64,000 nt of DNA from Petrolisthes cinctipes (GCA_033782935.1 JAWQEG010000286.1:2121501-2185500); one strand, 5' to 3'. Counted from the stretch's first letter, positions 35,401 to 48,189 are shown. The notes: generated from the sequence alone by a model not told the origin. Numbers and translations: made by a program.

Positions 35401-38400
35401 TTTTAAAAATACAGGCCCAAAACATGCTGAAAATCGATATTTTAGGTGCCCTAAGTCAATATGTGTATGTATCTTCTGTACCCGTTTATATCCCAAAATC
35501 ATGCTCAAAACACCCGAAAATTCGATATTTTTGGGTCCCAGAAGCGATCTGTACATGCCTGCTCAGTGCTAGAATATTTTAAAAAAGTTAGGCCCAAAAC
35601 ATGCTAAAAATCGATATTTTAGGTGCCCAAAGTCGATATGTGTATGTATCTTCTTTACCCGTTTATATCCCAAATTCAGGCTAAAAAAACCCGAAAGTTC
35701 AATATTTTTGGGTCCCAGAAGCGATCTGTACATGCCTTCTCAGTGCTAAAATATTTAAAAAAAAATAGGCCCAAAACATGCTAAAAATCTATATTTTAGT
35801 TGTCCAAAGTCAATATGCGCATGCACATTCTGTACCCGTTTTTATCTCAAATTCATGCTCAAAACACCCGAAAATTCGATATTTTTGGGTCCCAGAAGCG
35901 ATTTGTACATGCCTACTGCGTGTTAGAGTATTTTCAAAATACAGGCCCAAAACATGCTGAAAATCGATATTTTAGATGCCCAAAGTCAATATGTGTATGT
36001 ATCTTCTTTACCAGTTTATATCCCAAATTCATGCTCAAAACACCCGAATATTCGATATTTTTGGGTCCCAGAAGCGGTCTGTACATGCCTGCTCAGTGCT
36101 AGAATATTTTAAAAAAGTTAGGCCCAAAACATGCTAAAAATCGATATTTTAGGTGACCAAAGTCAATATGTGTATGCATCTTCTTTACCCGTTTATATCC
36201 CAAATTCAGACTCAAGACTCCCGAAAATTCGATTTTTTAGGGTCCCAGAAGCGGTCTGTATATGCCTACTCAGTGCCAGAATATTTTAAAAATATAGGCC
36301 CAAAACATGCTAAAAATCAATATTTTGGGTGCCCAAAGTCGATATGTGCATGCATCTTCTGTACCCGTTTATATATCAAATTCAAGCTCAAAACACCCGA
36401 AAACTCGATATTTTTGTGTCCCATAAGTGATCTGTACATGCCCAGTCAGTGCTAGAATGTTTTCAAAATATAGGCTCAAAACATGCTAAAAATCGATATT
36501 TTAGGTACCCAAAGTCAATATGTGTATGCATCTTCTGTACCCGTTTATATCCCAAATTCATGCTCAAAACACCCGAATATTCGATATTTTTGGGTCCCAG
36601 AAGCGAACTGTTCATGCCGACTCAGTGCTAGAATATTTAAAACAAAATAGGCCCAAAACATGTAAAAATCGATATTTTAGGTGCCCAAAGTCAATATGTG
36701 TATGCATCTTCTGTACCCATTTATATCCCAAATTCAGGCTCAAAACACCCGAAAATTCGATATTTTTGGGTCACAGAAGAGCTCTGTACATGCCTACTCA
36801 GTGCTAGAATGTTTTCAAAATAATGGCTCAAAACATGCTGAAAATCGATATTTTAGGGGTCCAAAGTCGATATGTGCATGCATCTTCTGTACCCGTTTAT
36901 ATCTCAAATTCATGCTCAAAACACCCGAAAACTCGATATTTTTGGGTCCCAGAAGCGATCTGTACATGCCTACTGCGTGTTAGAGTATTTTCAAAATGCA
37001 GGCCCAAAACATGCTGAAAATCGATATTTTAGATGCCCAAAGTCAATATGCGCATGCACATTCTGTACCCGTTTTTATCTCAAATTCATGCTAAAAACAC
37101 CCGAAAATTCAATATTTTTGGGTCCCAGAAGCGATTTGTACATGCCTACTGCGTGTTAGAGTATTTTCAAAATGCAGGCCCAAAACATGCTGAAAATCGA
37201 TATTTTAGATGCCCAAAGTCAATATGTGTATGTATCTTCTTTACCCGTTTATATCCCAAATTCAGACTCAAAACACCCGAAAATTCGATTTTTTGGGGTC
37301 CCAGAAGCGGTCTGTATATGCCTACTCAGTGCCAGAATATTTAAAAAAAAATCGGCCCAAAACATGCTAAAAATCGATATTTTAGTTGTCCAAAGTCAAT
37401 ATGAGCATGCACATTCTGTACCCGTTTATATCTCAAATTCAGGCTCAAAACAACCGAAAATTCGATATTTTTGGGTCCCAGAAGCGATTTGTACATGCCT
37501 ACTGCGTGTTAGAGTATTTAAAAAATACAGGCCCAAAACAAGCTGAAAATCGATATTTTAGATGCCCAAAGTCAATATGTGTATGCATCTTCTGTACCCG
37601 TTTATATCCCAAATTCAGACTCAAAACACCCGAATATTCAATATTTTTGGGTCCCAGAAGCGATCTGTACATGCCTACTCAGTGCTAGAATGTTTTCAAA
37701 ATATTGGCTCAAAACATGCTGAAAATCGATATTTTAGTGGTCCAAAGTCAATATGCGCATGCACATTCTGTACCCATTTTTATCTCAAATTCATGCTCAA
37801 AACACCCGAAAATTCGATATTTTTGGGTCCCAGAAGAGATTTGTACATGACTACTGCGTGTTAGAGTGTTTTCAAAATATAGGCTCAAAACATGCTAAAA
37901 ATCGATATTTTAGGTGCCCAAAGTCAATATGTGTATGCATCTTCTGTACCCGTATATTTCCCAAATTCAGGCTCAAAACACCCGAAAATTCTATATTTTG
38001 GGGTCCCAGAAGCGATCTGTAGATGCCTACTCCTTGCTAGAATGTTTTCAAGATACAGACCCAAAACATGCTCAAAATCGATATTTTAGGTGAACAAAGG
38101 CAATATGTGTATGCATGTTCTGTACCCGTTTATATCCCAAATTCAGGCTCAAAACACCTGAAAATGCAATATTTTTGGGTCCCAGAAGCAATCTGTACAT
38201 GCCTACTCAGTGCTAGAATGTTTTTAAAATATAGGCTCAAAACATGGTAAAAATCGAAATTTTAGGTGTCCAAAGTCGATATGTGCATGCATCTTCTGTA
38301 CCCGTTTATATCTCAAATTCAGGTTCAAAACACCCGAAAATTCGATATTTTTGGGCCTCAGATTCGATCTGTACATGCCTACTCCTTGTTAGAGTATTTT

Positions 38401-41200
38401 CAAAATACAGGGCCAAAACATGCTGAAATCGATGTTTTAGGTGCCCAAAGTCGATTTGTGCATGCATCTTTTGTACCCGTTTATATCTCAAATTCAGGCT
38501 CAAAACACCCGAATATTCGATATTTTTGGGTCCCAGAAGAGATCTGTACATGCCTACTGCGTGTTAGAGTATTTTCAAAATATAGGCCCAAAACATGCTA
38601 AAAATCGATATTTTGGGTGCCCAAAGTCGATATGTGCTTGTATCTTCTGTACCCGTTTATATCTCAAATTCAAGCTCAAAACACCCGAAAACTCGATATT
38701 TTTGTGTCCCATAAGCGATCTGTACATGCCCAGTCAGTGCTAGAATGTTTTCAAAATATAGGCTCAAAACATGCTAAAAATCGATATTTTAGGTACCCAA
38801 AGTCAATATGTGTATGCATCTTCTGTACCCGTTTATATCCCAAATTCATGCTCAAAACACCCGAATATTCGATATTTTTGGGTCCCAGAAGCGATCTGTT
38901 AATGCCGACTCAGTGCTAGAATATTTAAAACAAAATAGGCCCAAAACATGTAAAAATCGATATTTTAAGTGCCCAAAGTCAATATGTTTATGCATCTTCT
39001 GTACCCGTATATTTCCCAAATTCAGGCTCAAAACACCCGAAAATTTGATATTTTTGGGTCCCAGAAGCGATCTGTACATGCCTACTCCTTGCTAGAATGT
39101 TTTCAAGATACAGACCCAAAACATGCTCAAAATCGATATTTTAGGTGAACAAAGGCAATATGTGTATGCATGTTCTGTACCCGTTTATATCCCAAATTCA
39201 GGCTCAAAACACCTGAAAATGCAATATTTTTGGGTCCCAGAAGCAATCTGTACATGCCTACTCAGTGCTAGAATGTTTTTAAAATATAGGCTCAAAACAT
39301 GGTAAAAATCGAAATTTTAGGTGTCCAAAGTCGATATGTGCATGCATCTTCTGTACCCGTTTATATCTCAAATTCAGGTTCAAAACACCCGAAAATACGA
39401 TATTTTTGGGTCCCAGAAGCGATCTGTACATGCCTACTCCTTGTTAGAGTATTTTCGAAATACAGGGCCAAAACATGCTGAAATCGATGTTTTAGGTTCC
39501 CAAAGTTAATATGTGTATGCATCTTCTGTACCCGTTTATATCCCAAATTCAGACTCAAAACACCCGAATATTCAATATTTTTGGGTCCCAGAAGCGATCT
39601 GTACATGCCTACTGCGTGTTAGAGTATTTTCAAAATACAGGCCCAAAACAAGCTGAAAATCGATATTTTAGGTGCCCAAAGTCAATATGTGTATGCATCT
39701 TCTGTACCCGTTTATATCCCAAATTCATGCTCAAAACACCCGAAAACTCGATATTTTTGGGTCCCAGAAGCGATCTGTACATGCCGACTCAGTGCTAGAA
39801 TATTTAAAAAAAATAGGCCCAAAACATGTAAAAATTGATATTTTAGGTGCCCAAAGTCGATTTGTGCATGCATCTTTTGTACCCGTTTATATCTCAAATT
39901 CAGGCTCAAAACACCCGAAAATTCGATATTTGAGGGTCCCAGAAGAGATCTGTACATGCCTACTGCGTGTTAGAGTATTTTCAAAATACAGGCCCAAAAC
40001 AAGCTGAAAATCGATATTTTAGGTGCCCAAAGTCAATATGTGTATGCATCTTCTGTACCCGTTTATATCCCAAATTCAGACTCAAAACACCCGAAAATTC
40101 GATTTTTTTTGGGTCCCAGAAGCGGTCTGTATATGCCTACTCAGTGCCAGAATATTTAAAAAAAAATAGGCCCAAAACATGCTAAAAATCGATATTTTAT
40201 TTGTCCAAAGTCAATATGCGCATGCACATTCTGTACCCATTTTTATCTCAAATTCATGCTCAAAACACCCGAAAATTCAATATTTTTGGGTCCCAGAAGC
40301 GATCTGTACATGCCTACTTAGTGCTAGAATGTTTTCAAAATATTGGCTCAAAACATGCTAAAAATCGATATTTTAGGGGTCCAAAGTCGATATGTGCATG
40401 CATCTTCTATACCCGTTTATATCTCAAATTCAAGTTTAAAACACCCGAAAACTCGATATTTTTGTGTCTCATAAGCGATCTGTACATGCCTACTCAGTGC
40501 TAGAATGTTTTCAAAATATAGGCTCAAAACATGTAAAAATCTATATTTTAGGTGCCCAAAGTCAATATGTGTATGCATCTTCTGTACCCGTTTATATCCC
40601 AAATTCAGGCTCAAAACACCCGAAAATTCAATATTTTTGGGTCCCTGAAGCGATCTGTACATGCCTACTCAGTGCTAGAATTTTTTCAAAATATTGGCTC
40701 AAAACATGCTAAAAATCGATATTTTAGGGGTCCAAAGTCGATATTGCATGCATCTTCTGTACCCGTTTATATCTCAAATTCAGGCTCAAAACAGCCGAAA
40801 ATTCGATATTTTTGGGTCCCAGAAGCGATCTGTACATGCCTACTCCGTGTTAGAGTCTTTTCAAAATACAGGGCCAAAACATGCTGAAATCGATATTTTA
40901 GGTGCCCAAAGTCAAAATGTTTATGCATATTCTGTTTCCGTTTTTATCCCAAATTCAGGCTCAAAAAACCCGAAAGTTCGATATTTTTGGGTCCCAGAAG
41001 CGATCTGTACATGCCTTCTCAGTGCTAAAATATTTTTTTAAAAAATAGGCCCAAAACATGCTAAAAATCGATATTTTAGGTGCCCAAATTCAATATGTGT
41101 ATGTATCTTCTGTACCCGTTTATATCTCAAATTCAGGATCAAAACCACCGAAAATTCGATAATTTTGGGTCCCAGAAGCGATCTGTACATGCCTACTACG
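23480..41200 (+). repeat. Satellite array, part 2 (about 100 monomers, with large internal duplication)
   Basis: 17.7 kb of the same 176-bp monomer. It is more varied than part 1, with A-rich monomers containing TTTAAAAAAAAATAGG and partially deleted monomers (for example near 25560-25620). Local four-monomer units of 706 bp repeat three times at 28197, 28903 and 29609, and again at 34366, 35072 and 35778. The block of about 27.1-33.45 kb recurs at about 33.45-39.6 kb. No gene is present; open frames here are by-products of the repeat. Confidence 0.95.
27105..39620 (+). repeat. Tandem duplication of a 6.2-6.3 kb block of satellite
   Basis: Distinctive monomers line up with an offset of 6,345 bp at 27136/33481, 27335/33680 and 27687/34032, and with an offset of 6,169 bp at 28197/34366, 30512/36681, 31899/38068 and 33152/39321. 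The change of 176 bp is exactly one monomer lost from the second copy, near 34190. Sequence between copies is nearly identical, including private variants. Confidence 0.88.
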
Positions 41201-41443
41201 CAAGGATGATAGACTATCAGCCGTTTTCTCAGTCCCTCGGACGGCGCGCTCGGGCGCCCGAGCTCGAGCCTTGGACGCAAGCGCCCGAGAGTGGGTATTC
41301 GATTTCTCAGTCAGTCCGTGAACCCTCGGAGCCTCGTATCCCAGCACGCGCGTGGCCTGGTGAGGGTTGGCAACATTGCTCGGGTAGCCTGCGGTGGTTG
41401 GTAATACTTACAGACCAAATGTAAACAAACCACCTTCATCACC

Positions 41444-42720
41444 ATGGCAACCAGAGGTACACCACTGAACTTGGAGCAGAAGTTGTTCCTAGCGACCTTG
41501 ATTATACACCATCCTATAATAAATTCAAAGAAAGGAGAGTATAATGCTATTCCTCAGTGGAAGAAAGCATGGAAGGAAGTGGAGAAACAATACAACATCC
41601 ACTTCTTCATGTGTGAAAGGAAGACAAACAAGTAGCTGAAACGATCCTGGGATTAGAAGAAAGTAAGTCTAATTTATCATAAGAGCGCAGTTAAATAGTT
41701 ATTCTGTTACTTTTATACCAAAGTATGTTGTTCTATATAATTGTCCTTGTCTTAAGACTGATGATGGTGTGGGGTAACCAACCAGGTGAGTTAACACACA
41801 CACTGGCCTACTGGTACCAAATGCAACCCCATACTTTGTCCCAATTGTAAGTTAATTCATGAAGCCTAGGGTAATATTGCACCAACCTCTGCTTGTTTTG
41901 TTGGTTGTAAGAGTGATATTTTTCATAGCTGGTACATATTAGGTCTCAGATGGAGTTTCACAAGTGGCCCAAATGGCATTTCTAATTAACAATGCATGAA
42001 TATGTTTCAAAATTTATAATTTTTCATGCATGATCTTATTTGCTGATATAGATTTAATAAATTTATAGGATGATCTCAGAAATCATGCCACCTCATGTAT
42101 TTAAATGAAAATTGGCAAACTTATACTTCACATTATGCACTATATTGTGATGTAGGTTTTAGTTGTTGGTCTTGCTCACTTAAGCAATGAAATGGGTCAT
42201 AAATGTATCTCTTGATCAGCAGATATCATTTGGTCCGTACCGAAGAATGCCAAGGTTAGGTCCAGATTAGGTAAGATCAATTTATTCCTAATTTGTGTAT
42301 TTTCCCACATCCAAAACCCATAAATTCCCAGGCTCTACCACAAGATTGTAGGAGTAGGAGAAGGGTGGCAGAAGGATTATAATACATAATTTTCCATAAG
42401 TAGTTCTTAAAACAAAACAAAACACACAAATGGATGGATGTGTGGTTCCATAGTTTTACTCCTAAATTCTTGTCATTTCTCTAATTGGATTATCTTCTCT
42501 TTCACAGAATGAAAAAATATCATGCAGAATGTCAAGAAAATTAACCAAACTGGTGGTGGACCTCCTTGAACACCAGCCAAGTTTGACGAGTTGTAGAAAA
42601 TTGTCCAGGACATCATCCCAGGTTTACTGCTCTTACCACACAAAATTTTTGAGAACTCGTGCTTGTCTCGGTTCCTGGAAGACGATGAAGATGACCCTCA
42701 ACAGAATAGTAAAGACTGTA
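41444..42720 (+). pseudogene. Harbinger Myb/SANT-like DNA-binding protein, decayed
   Basis: The first exon starts at 41444 (MATRGTPLNLEQKLFLATLI...) and shows the tryptophans of a Myb/SANT-like domain (PQWKKAWKEVEKQYN). Where family members read on to a further LKR-W segment, this copy has a TAG at 41633 and a second stop shortly after, before a GTAAG donor at 41661. A second exon after the acceptor near 42508 resembles the downstream acidic part (ENSCLSRFLEDDEDDPQQN, frame shifted). In intact elements this protein cooperates with the transposase in binding the ends. This one is not functional. Confidence 0.6.
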
Positions 42721-43558
42721 GTAAGGATATAAATTTTAATAGTTGTATTACATTAAAGCATATCGTAGATTTTATTACATGTTTCACCACATACATCAAA
42801 TCATACTGTGAAAAATTGATGGGTCCTGTATTGGTCAGTTCTGTGTATTTGGAATACTGTATAATCTCTAGAAATTTCATTCTTATATTTACTGCACTGC
42901 CCAAACATAATTCACAAGCGGGGCCAGACTGTGCCAATTTCTGGTTCGGCTGGAAGAAGCTGGATACTTATGTAGCTTAATGCAGTAACAGGTAGAGTTG
43001 ATGGTTCCCTGGAAGAGACAGATGACTGCAGCATTCTCGAGCCATTTTCATGGAGCAAGGTGGATCTTCCCGTGTACAAACCATCATCCATAAGACTGCA
43101 GTGTATTCGAGTGCACAAGCCATCTACTCAGCTTGCAGCCTCATCTCCTCAGCATATATTTGAATACATATATTTCTTGTGAATAAATCTCTTCTAATCC
43201 TGGTCTACAGCTATAGCTGCAGCAGTCAACTTTGACCCTTAAATCATGGTACCTTGGCAACACAACAATGTACCGTACTTTACATCTGAAGTGTCACCAG
43301 AGTACGATAATTTTAAGGTCAGAGTCAGCTGTCGTGACTATAGTTTGTTTATTGGTTAATTAGTAAACTCAAATATTTATTTCCATCACATTTTATTTAG
43401 TGAAATTTGAATTCATATATATAGTATAATATAATAATATCCTGAATTATGTCATATATAAATTACATACCTTAATAAAATAGATACTTGTAATCATTGA
43501 TTCTTCATTTACTTTTCTCAGTGCTTTGAAATCTATAAGAAAACAGTTTATTATGCAG

Positions 43559-43805
43559 GCTTACATGTAAATTATAATTTAAAGAGTATGAATGATATTA
43601 TGGAGACTTACATGTAAATTATAATTTAAAGAGTATGAATGATATTATGGAGACTTACATGTAAATTATAATTTAAAGAGTATGAATGATATTATGGAGA
43701 CTTACATGTAAATTATAATTTAAAGAGTATGAATGATATTATGCAGACTTATATGTAAAATATAATTTAAAGAGTATGAATGATGATATGGAGATTTACA
43801 TGTAA
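43559..43805 (+). repeat. 47-bp minisatellite, about five copies
   Basis: Units begin CTTACATGTAAATTATAATT, then continue through TAAAGAGTATGAATGATATT; the first three or four are almost identical and the last ones drift. It lies immediately downstream (minus strand) of the Harbinger transposase remnant. Confidence 0.9.
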
Positions 43806-43808
43806 AAT

Positions 43809-44353
43809 TTTAGAGAGGCATCACACACGGCTTGAACATTAAGAGACATATATCCTTTTCTGCAATGATATAGCTCGGCATTATTACCTCCTGGACTCTG
43901 GATTTTAATATGGCTACAGTCTATGGATCCAATCACTCCAGGCACATATGAAACACCTCCACAGTTATCTGCGTTTCATTCTGTCCAGGAAATTTAATAT
44001 ATCTTTGAGTCAGATGAGCAATAGCAGTTGCTATCCTCTTTACCTATGCTGTGGACATCTCCAGGCAATCCCCCATTGATATATGGAAGTTTCCAGTTGC
44101 CATGTATCTCAGTGCAGCAAAAAGCTGAAGATACTGTAGTACACTACATCCTGTAAGACAATGGAAGAAAAAATTTGTTACTTAAATGTTGATTATGAAA
44201 AGGACGCACAATAAATAAACATATAAACTGAGTAGCACTGCAGACAAAATGTACCGAAAATTAAAAAGTAAACAATATTTTAACTTGGTAAATGTATGCT
44301 ATAGTTTAGCAAAATATCTGAGAACTCTCTGTACCGGTATGTATTTCTTGCTC

Positions 44354-44395
<42 letters not shown>

Positions 44396-44930
44396 TTTTC
44401 ATACATATTTTTTGTTGTTCTATTCATATTTTCAGTTTAGGTTAGGTCAGGACAGGTTGGAATAATTACAATAATTTGGCAATTATTCATTGCCAATTAT
44501 CCCAAATAATATGTTTTTCCCCACCCATAAGATTATTGGCTAGGGGATATGTATACAAGTGATTTCCACTCAATATTACAGATTAAAATGAATAGAACAA
44601 CAAATATGTATGAAAATCTGCAGCTCTTTCATAGATTGTTGTTTTTCCTTATAAGGGAAATTGTAGTTCCCTGTTCTGTGGCTAAACTATATGTTTACCC
44701 TTAACTTACCTCTACCATTAGCAACTCTTGGCAAACTAGGTCTGATTTCCTAAAGAAAGTCACTCACTGCATCCTTGGACAATCTGAATCTCTGAATAAA
44801 TTCGTGTTCAGTTAGGTATGCCATGGCACAATTGGGGGTAACCTTCTTGACTGTAACTCCTCCTTATCAAACTCATCCAATATTCCAGCAAAGATCTCGT
44901 GCTGGACGTCCTGAAAATGTGTATTTATAC
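43809..44930 (-). pseudogene. Harbinger DDE transposase, fragments
   Basis: Minus-strand text near 44160-43809 gives LFAALRYMATGNFHISMGDC, a stop codon, VKRIATAIAHLTQRYIKFPG and then, in another frame, VPGVIGSIDCSHIKIQSPGG and RKGYMSLNVQAVCDAS. The first catalytic Asp lies in GSIDCSH. Further upstream (44900-44711) is the N-terminal helical part YLTEHEFIQRFRLSKDAVSDF, a stop, and RPSLPRVANGRG next to a splice-like site. Domain order and motifs fit PIF/Harbinger (DDE_Tnp_4 type). The later DDE residues are missing after 43809. There are multiple stops and frame changes, so it is dead. Confidence 0.7.
44390..44625. repeat. MITE-like hairpin in a Harbinger intron
   Basis: Arms at about 44392-44428 and 44587-44622 are reverse complements (shared GATTTTCATACATATTT and GTTGTTCTATTCAT) with about 160 bp between. 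It is preceded by a (TA)n run at 44359-44384 and a GA run. It is probably a small non-autonomous element or foldback. Confidence 0.55.
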
Positions 44931-45299
44931 CTTAAGTTACAGTAAGATTACAGTACACAATAACCATAAATAAATAAATCACTTAATGTATCCTTAACTG
45001 TGAACTTAATATTGTACTCTCATCATCTCATGAATGAAATATATAGAAATCAGTAAGTAATTACCATTGTTTTTCAACTGATGATGCAGGAATTCAACTG
45101 GAATTTGGTTGACGGGAGGTGCTGGCTGATGAATGTTGTTGTTGTTGGCTATAATTAGTGAGGGTACCACAAACTTCTTGTAAATGCTTAGGTATATCCA
45201 AAAATATACTAATTACAGGCATTATATCATGTAAATAAAATTTATTGCTACTTTTCTGACAGATTTAAGAGGAAAGAATATGCTTTATTATGGAATAGA

Positions 45300-45542
45300 G
45301 ATTATTTATAGTGCAGGCTGCCCGACTCGGGCGAGCGCTGGGAGGGGTGTAGCTCCCGAGCCCGGGTGCCCGAGTGTTCCAATAATGTGGTCGGGAAGAG
45401 GGCTCGGACGGCCTCAGAAACACCACTGAGAAAACCCACGGTCTAAATAGTATACTATATAGACCGTGAGAAAACCAAACCTCGCTCGGGTGCTAGCAAA
45501 CGAGGCTCGGGCGGGTGGTCCGAGCGACTAAGAAAACGGCTG
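45300..45542. repeat. Harbinger right subterminal GC-rich region
   Basis: Rich in CTCGGG/CCCGAG words that also fill 41235-41345 on the left side in inverted orientation (for example CGGGCGCCCGAGCTCGAG). Such subterminal clusters are often transposase-binding arrays. The pair of arms is imperfect. Confidence 0.55.
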
Positions 45543-45687
45543 TATAAAGGATAGTCCACTAGACACTTGTTTTCCCACAATGCACCGCGGGAGTGACGTC
45601 ATACTTGTAAACAAACCTTGCCTGGTGCCCAGACTGTCACTAGTCCAACTTAAAATGTACGTGAAGCGTGAATGTCTGTGCCATATT

Positions 45688-45948
45688 ATGGATGTATGTG
45701 CAGTGTACAATTACAATAATGGCAGTAGACATGCAAAAAGAGACAGGGTGGAGCTCTTTCGGTTCCTAAGAGACCAAGAGAATGCCATAAAGTGGATATC
45801 GGCGTGCAAACTTGAGGAGAAATTCAATGTTGAATTGGCCCGAGTATGCTCTCTACACTTTAAGACAACAGACTATGTCCCAAGAGATGCTTTGAACAAT
45901 CAACGATGTAATGGATCTCCAAAGAAGATCATAATATTGCAACCTTGA
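45688..45948 (+). CDS. THAP-domain protein, first exon of the P-like element
   Basis: 86 codons from MDVC. The frame is open from an upstream ATG at 45580, but THAP domains normally start within a few residues of the first Cys, so 45688 is preferred. Visible THAP features: first Cys (MDVC), aromatic FRFL, the invariant Trp (IKWISACK), and the late Cys-x2-His (VCSLHF). The second zinc Cys, expected 2-4 residues after the first, is replaced (CAVYNY), so zinc binding is probably impaired. P-element transposases use this domain to bind DNA next to the terminal repeat. Further exons may follow at 46465-46555 and 46802-46880, but no transposase core was found. Confidence 0.6.
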   Translation: MDVCAVYNYNNGSRHAKRDRVELFRFLRDQENAIKWISACKLEEKFNVELARVCSLHFKTTDYVPRDALNNQRCNGSPKKIIILQP

Positions 45949-46801
45949 GCTGTACCGACTCTGCACCTTCCAAATTCTAATCGAGAACCAGGTATGTTGA
46001 GATCTATCAAAGGCCCAACTTACTGCTACACCCTCAGCTATTTGCTTATACTGTACATATTTTTAACTTTACCCCATCTTATGATACTCTACTGTACACT
46101 ATGTAGGTTAGGTTAGGCCAGGCCAAGTCTACCTAATTCTGTTAGAAATGTAGTCCAATACTGACTGCATCCCCTACTAGTGATAACTTTGGTATATCTA
46201 GGTAGGCTACAGTATTGTAATGCTCTATAACCAACAATTTCTCTCTTCCCCTTTTATGTTTGGGGGTAAGGTGGGGTATTTGTGGTGGATTTAATACATT
46301 AAAACCATCATTCAATGTCCTAATATAGGTTACAATAGTAGGTAATTGTGGTAGAAATTCAGTAGTTTATCTAATGTGGATATTTGGTCCATTTATACAA
46401 TCATGATTTTACCCATGGATTTTCATTAGGTCTGAATACTGTAACATTCATTTAATTTTCAGCTGGTACGGAGGCTCGCCGAGAAAGATTATTCAGCAGG
46501 CATAGAAGGCTACTGGTACCAGTACTTCAAGAGGGTCTGCTCAATGAAGGAAATGGTGAGATTTTTTGTTTTCTTCTTAAAAGTGACTGTGTATAGTACA
46601 TAGGCTATACAGTATCAGATGGTATCAGACCTACCCTGTACTTCATAGTTTCACAATACAGTAATTATAGTATGTTAAGAGTAGGGCTGGATAATGCATA
46701 TATGAAAATAATGGAAGGGCCAAACATTTATTTATTCTTTTCTTTTGTATATGCAAACAAGTGTCATGTGATTATATGCCTCTAAAATCAATTCCTTCAC
46801 A

Positions 46802-47600
46802 GATAATACACCAGAAGTGGTACAAGATGCTATTCCTCATGCACAAGAAGATGCCAAAGGTGATGCACATGAAGCACAATAGGGTCTGCTCAACGAAAGA
46901 AATGGTGAGATTTTTTTTAATTTGTTTATAAAAATGAAAATGAATAGTTTAACAGTATTAGATGGAAAGAGTGAAAAGAAAACACCTTGAGGTGGTTCGG
47001 CCATGTAGAGTGTATAGGAAGCGAGAGATTTGATTAAAAAGTGTATGAGAGTGAGGTGGAAGGACAGAGTAGAGCAGGTAGACCGAGAGTGAGGTGGAAT
47101 GATGGAGAAGAGAAGTATATGAGTAAGAGTGGCGTTGGGTGGTACCGTAGGAGGGACGCCAGTTGAAGGGAGACAAAGATGCGTCTAGGCAATTCATTCA
47201 TCCCTTTGGGGATTGAGGCATCTGGCAATAGATAGATAAATAGATAGACAATAATTACCTTAGTACGACCAGATAACAAATATTTTTGAAAATACCCGAT
47301 ACATAATCTTGAAAATAGTCTCATTGTCTTTCCCAGGTCTTTATACCTATATGAGGTAATTTTAACCCATGACGAATATGAAGATGATGGAAGAGTCATA
47401 GCCTACATCTATCTATATCTATCTAGCCTACGTAATTTATTCTATTTTTGTGCACAGTATATACAAACAAGTGTCATCTGATTATATGCCTTTAACATCA
47501 ATTCCTTCACAGATAATACACCAGAAGTGGTACTAGATGCGACAGTCCAGCCAGCACAAGAAGATACCAGAGATGAACATCATATTTTCTCAACTGCAGT
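46802..47600 (+). repeat. Duplicated exon-like segment in the P-like element
   Basis: The segment TTCCTTCACAGATAATACAC with CAGAAGTGGTAC after it occurs at 46792-46825 and again at 47502-47535, each with the upstream phrase CAAGTGTCATSTGATTATATGCC. Both look like an acceptor followed by an acidic coding stretch (DNTPEVV). The second may be a duplicated exon. A LINE tail has landed between them. Confidence 0.55.
46955..47225 (+). mobile_element. LINE 3' tail fragment
   Basis: The plus-strand text LRWFGHVECIGSERF, a stop, KVYESEVEGQSRAGRPRVRW is the familiar end of RTE-type and related LINE reverse transcriptase frames (WxGHV ... GRPRxRW). Followed by GATAGATAAATAGATAG, a typical short 3' tail repeat. 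A relic only. Confidence 0.65.
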
Positions 47601-48189
47601 ATGCTGATCATGCTGTGTTTGTATTCCCAGACATGATGAGTTGAAAAGTGTTAAGTTAGCCGTTAACTCTCAGAAAGTTGAGCTCGTTAATCTGAAAAGT
47701 GCTAACGCAATACAGTACGGTACTTTCTGAAAAAGCGAATGAACTGACAGAAATTACGTTTATTTACACAATTTCCAAACCTGTGCAAAATCCACAGTGA
47801 TTATACTTATGGACTGACTGTAATAATACAGTATTATGTAAATTCTAATTGCATTAGTTTTGCTTTATACATACCATAATGATTAATATATTGTGATAAA
47901 ATTAGCGTTAGTTTCTAGTTTTTCTAGAAAATGTGCAATTCCACTGTGATTATACTCATAGACTGATAGTGATAGTACTTCATAAGGATATTGTTACTCT
48001 TACTTTTATGGCAAGAAACATTTATTACTGTACTGTATTTTATTTTTGGTACACATTTCATTTCGCAAAGTATATGATAATAAATATATAATTACATTCA
48101 GCATACAGTATTTTGTATTCATATTCCGATTAATTATTTTTCTACTTTTTAAAATCATTGTAGGTGTAAGCAATATATAAGTGACCTTG

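Larger units (their letters stand above)
41218..45542. mobile_element. PIF/Harbinger-type transposon inside the P-like terminal repeat
   Basis: A 4,325-bp element with terminal inverted repeats CAGCCGTTTTCTCAGTC (left) and CAGCCGTTTTCTTAGTCG (right, read inward), then CTCGGAC and a GC-rich subterminal region. It is flanked by a 3-bp target duplication TAT (41215-41217 and 45543-45545). Harbinger elements make 3-bp duplications, usually TWA. It carries a Myb/SANT-like gene on the plus strand and a DDE transposase on the minus strand, the two-gene layout of this superfamily; both are broken. Confidence 0.8.

Noticed and set aside
23424..41424. Same type of frames in array part 2, some up to 154 codons
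   Set aside because: Same reason; the longer ones arise where small indels in a monomer keep a frame open by chance.
41218..45542. Treating 41201-49450 as one transposon with both Myb and THAP genes
   Set aside because: Junction analysis shows two target duplications (8 bp outside, 3 bp inside) and two different terminal repeats, so there are two nested elements.
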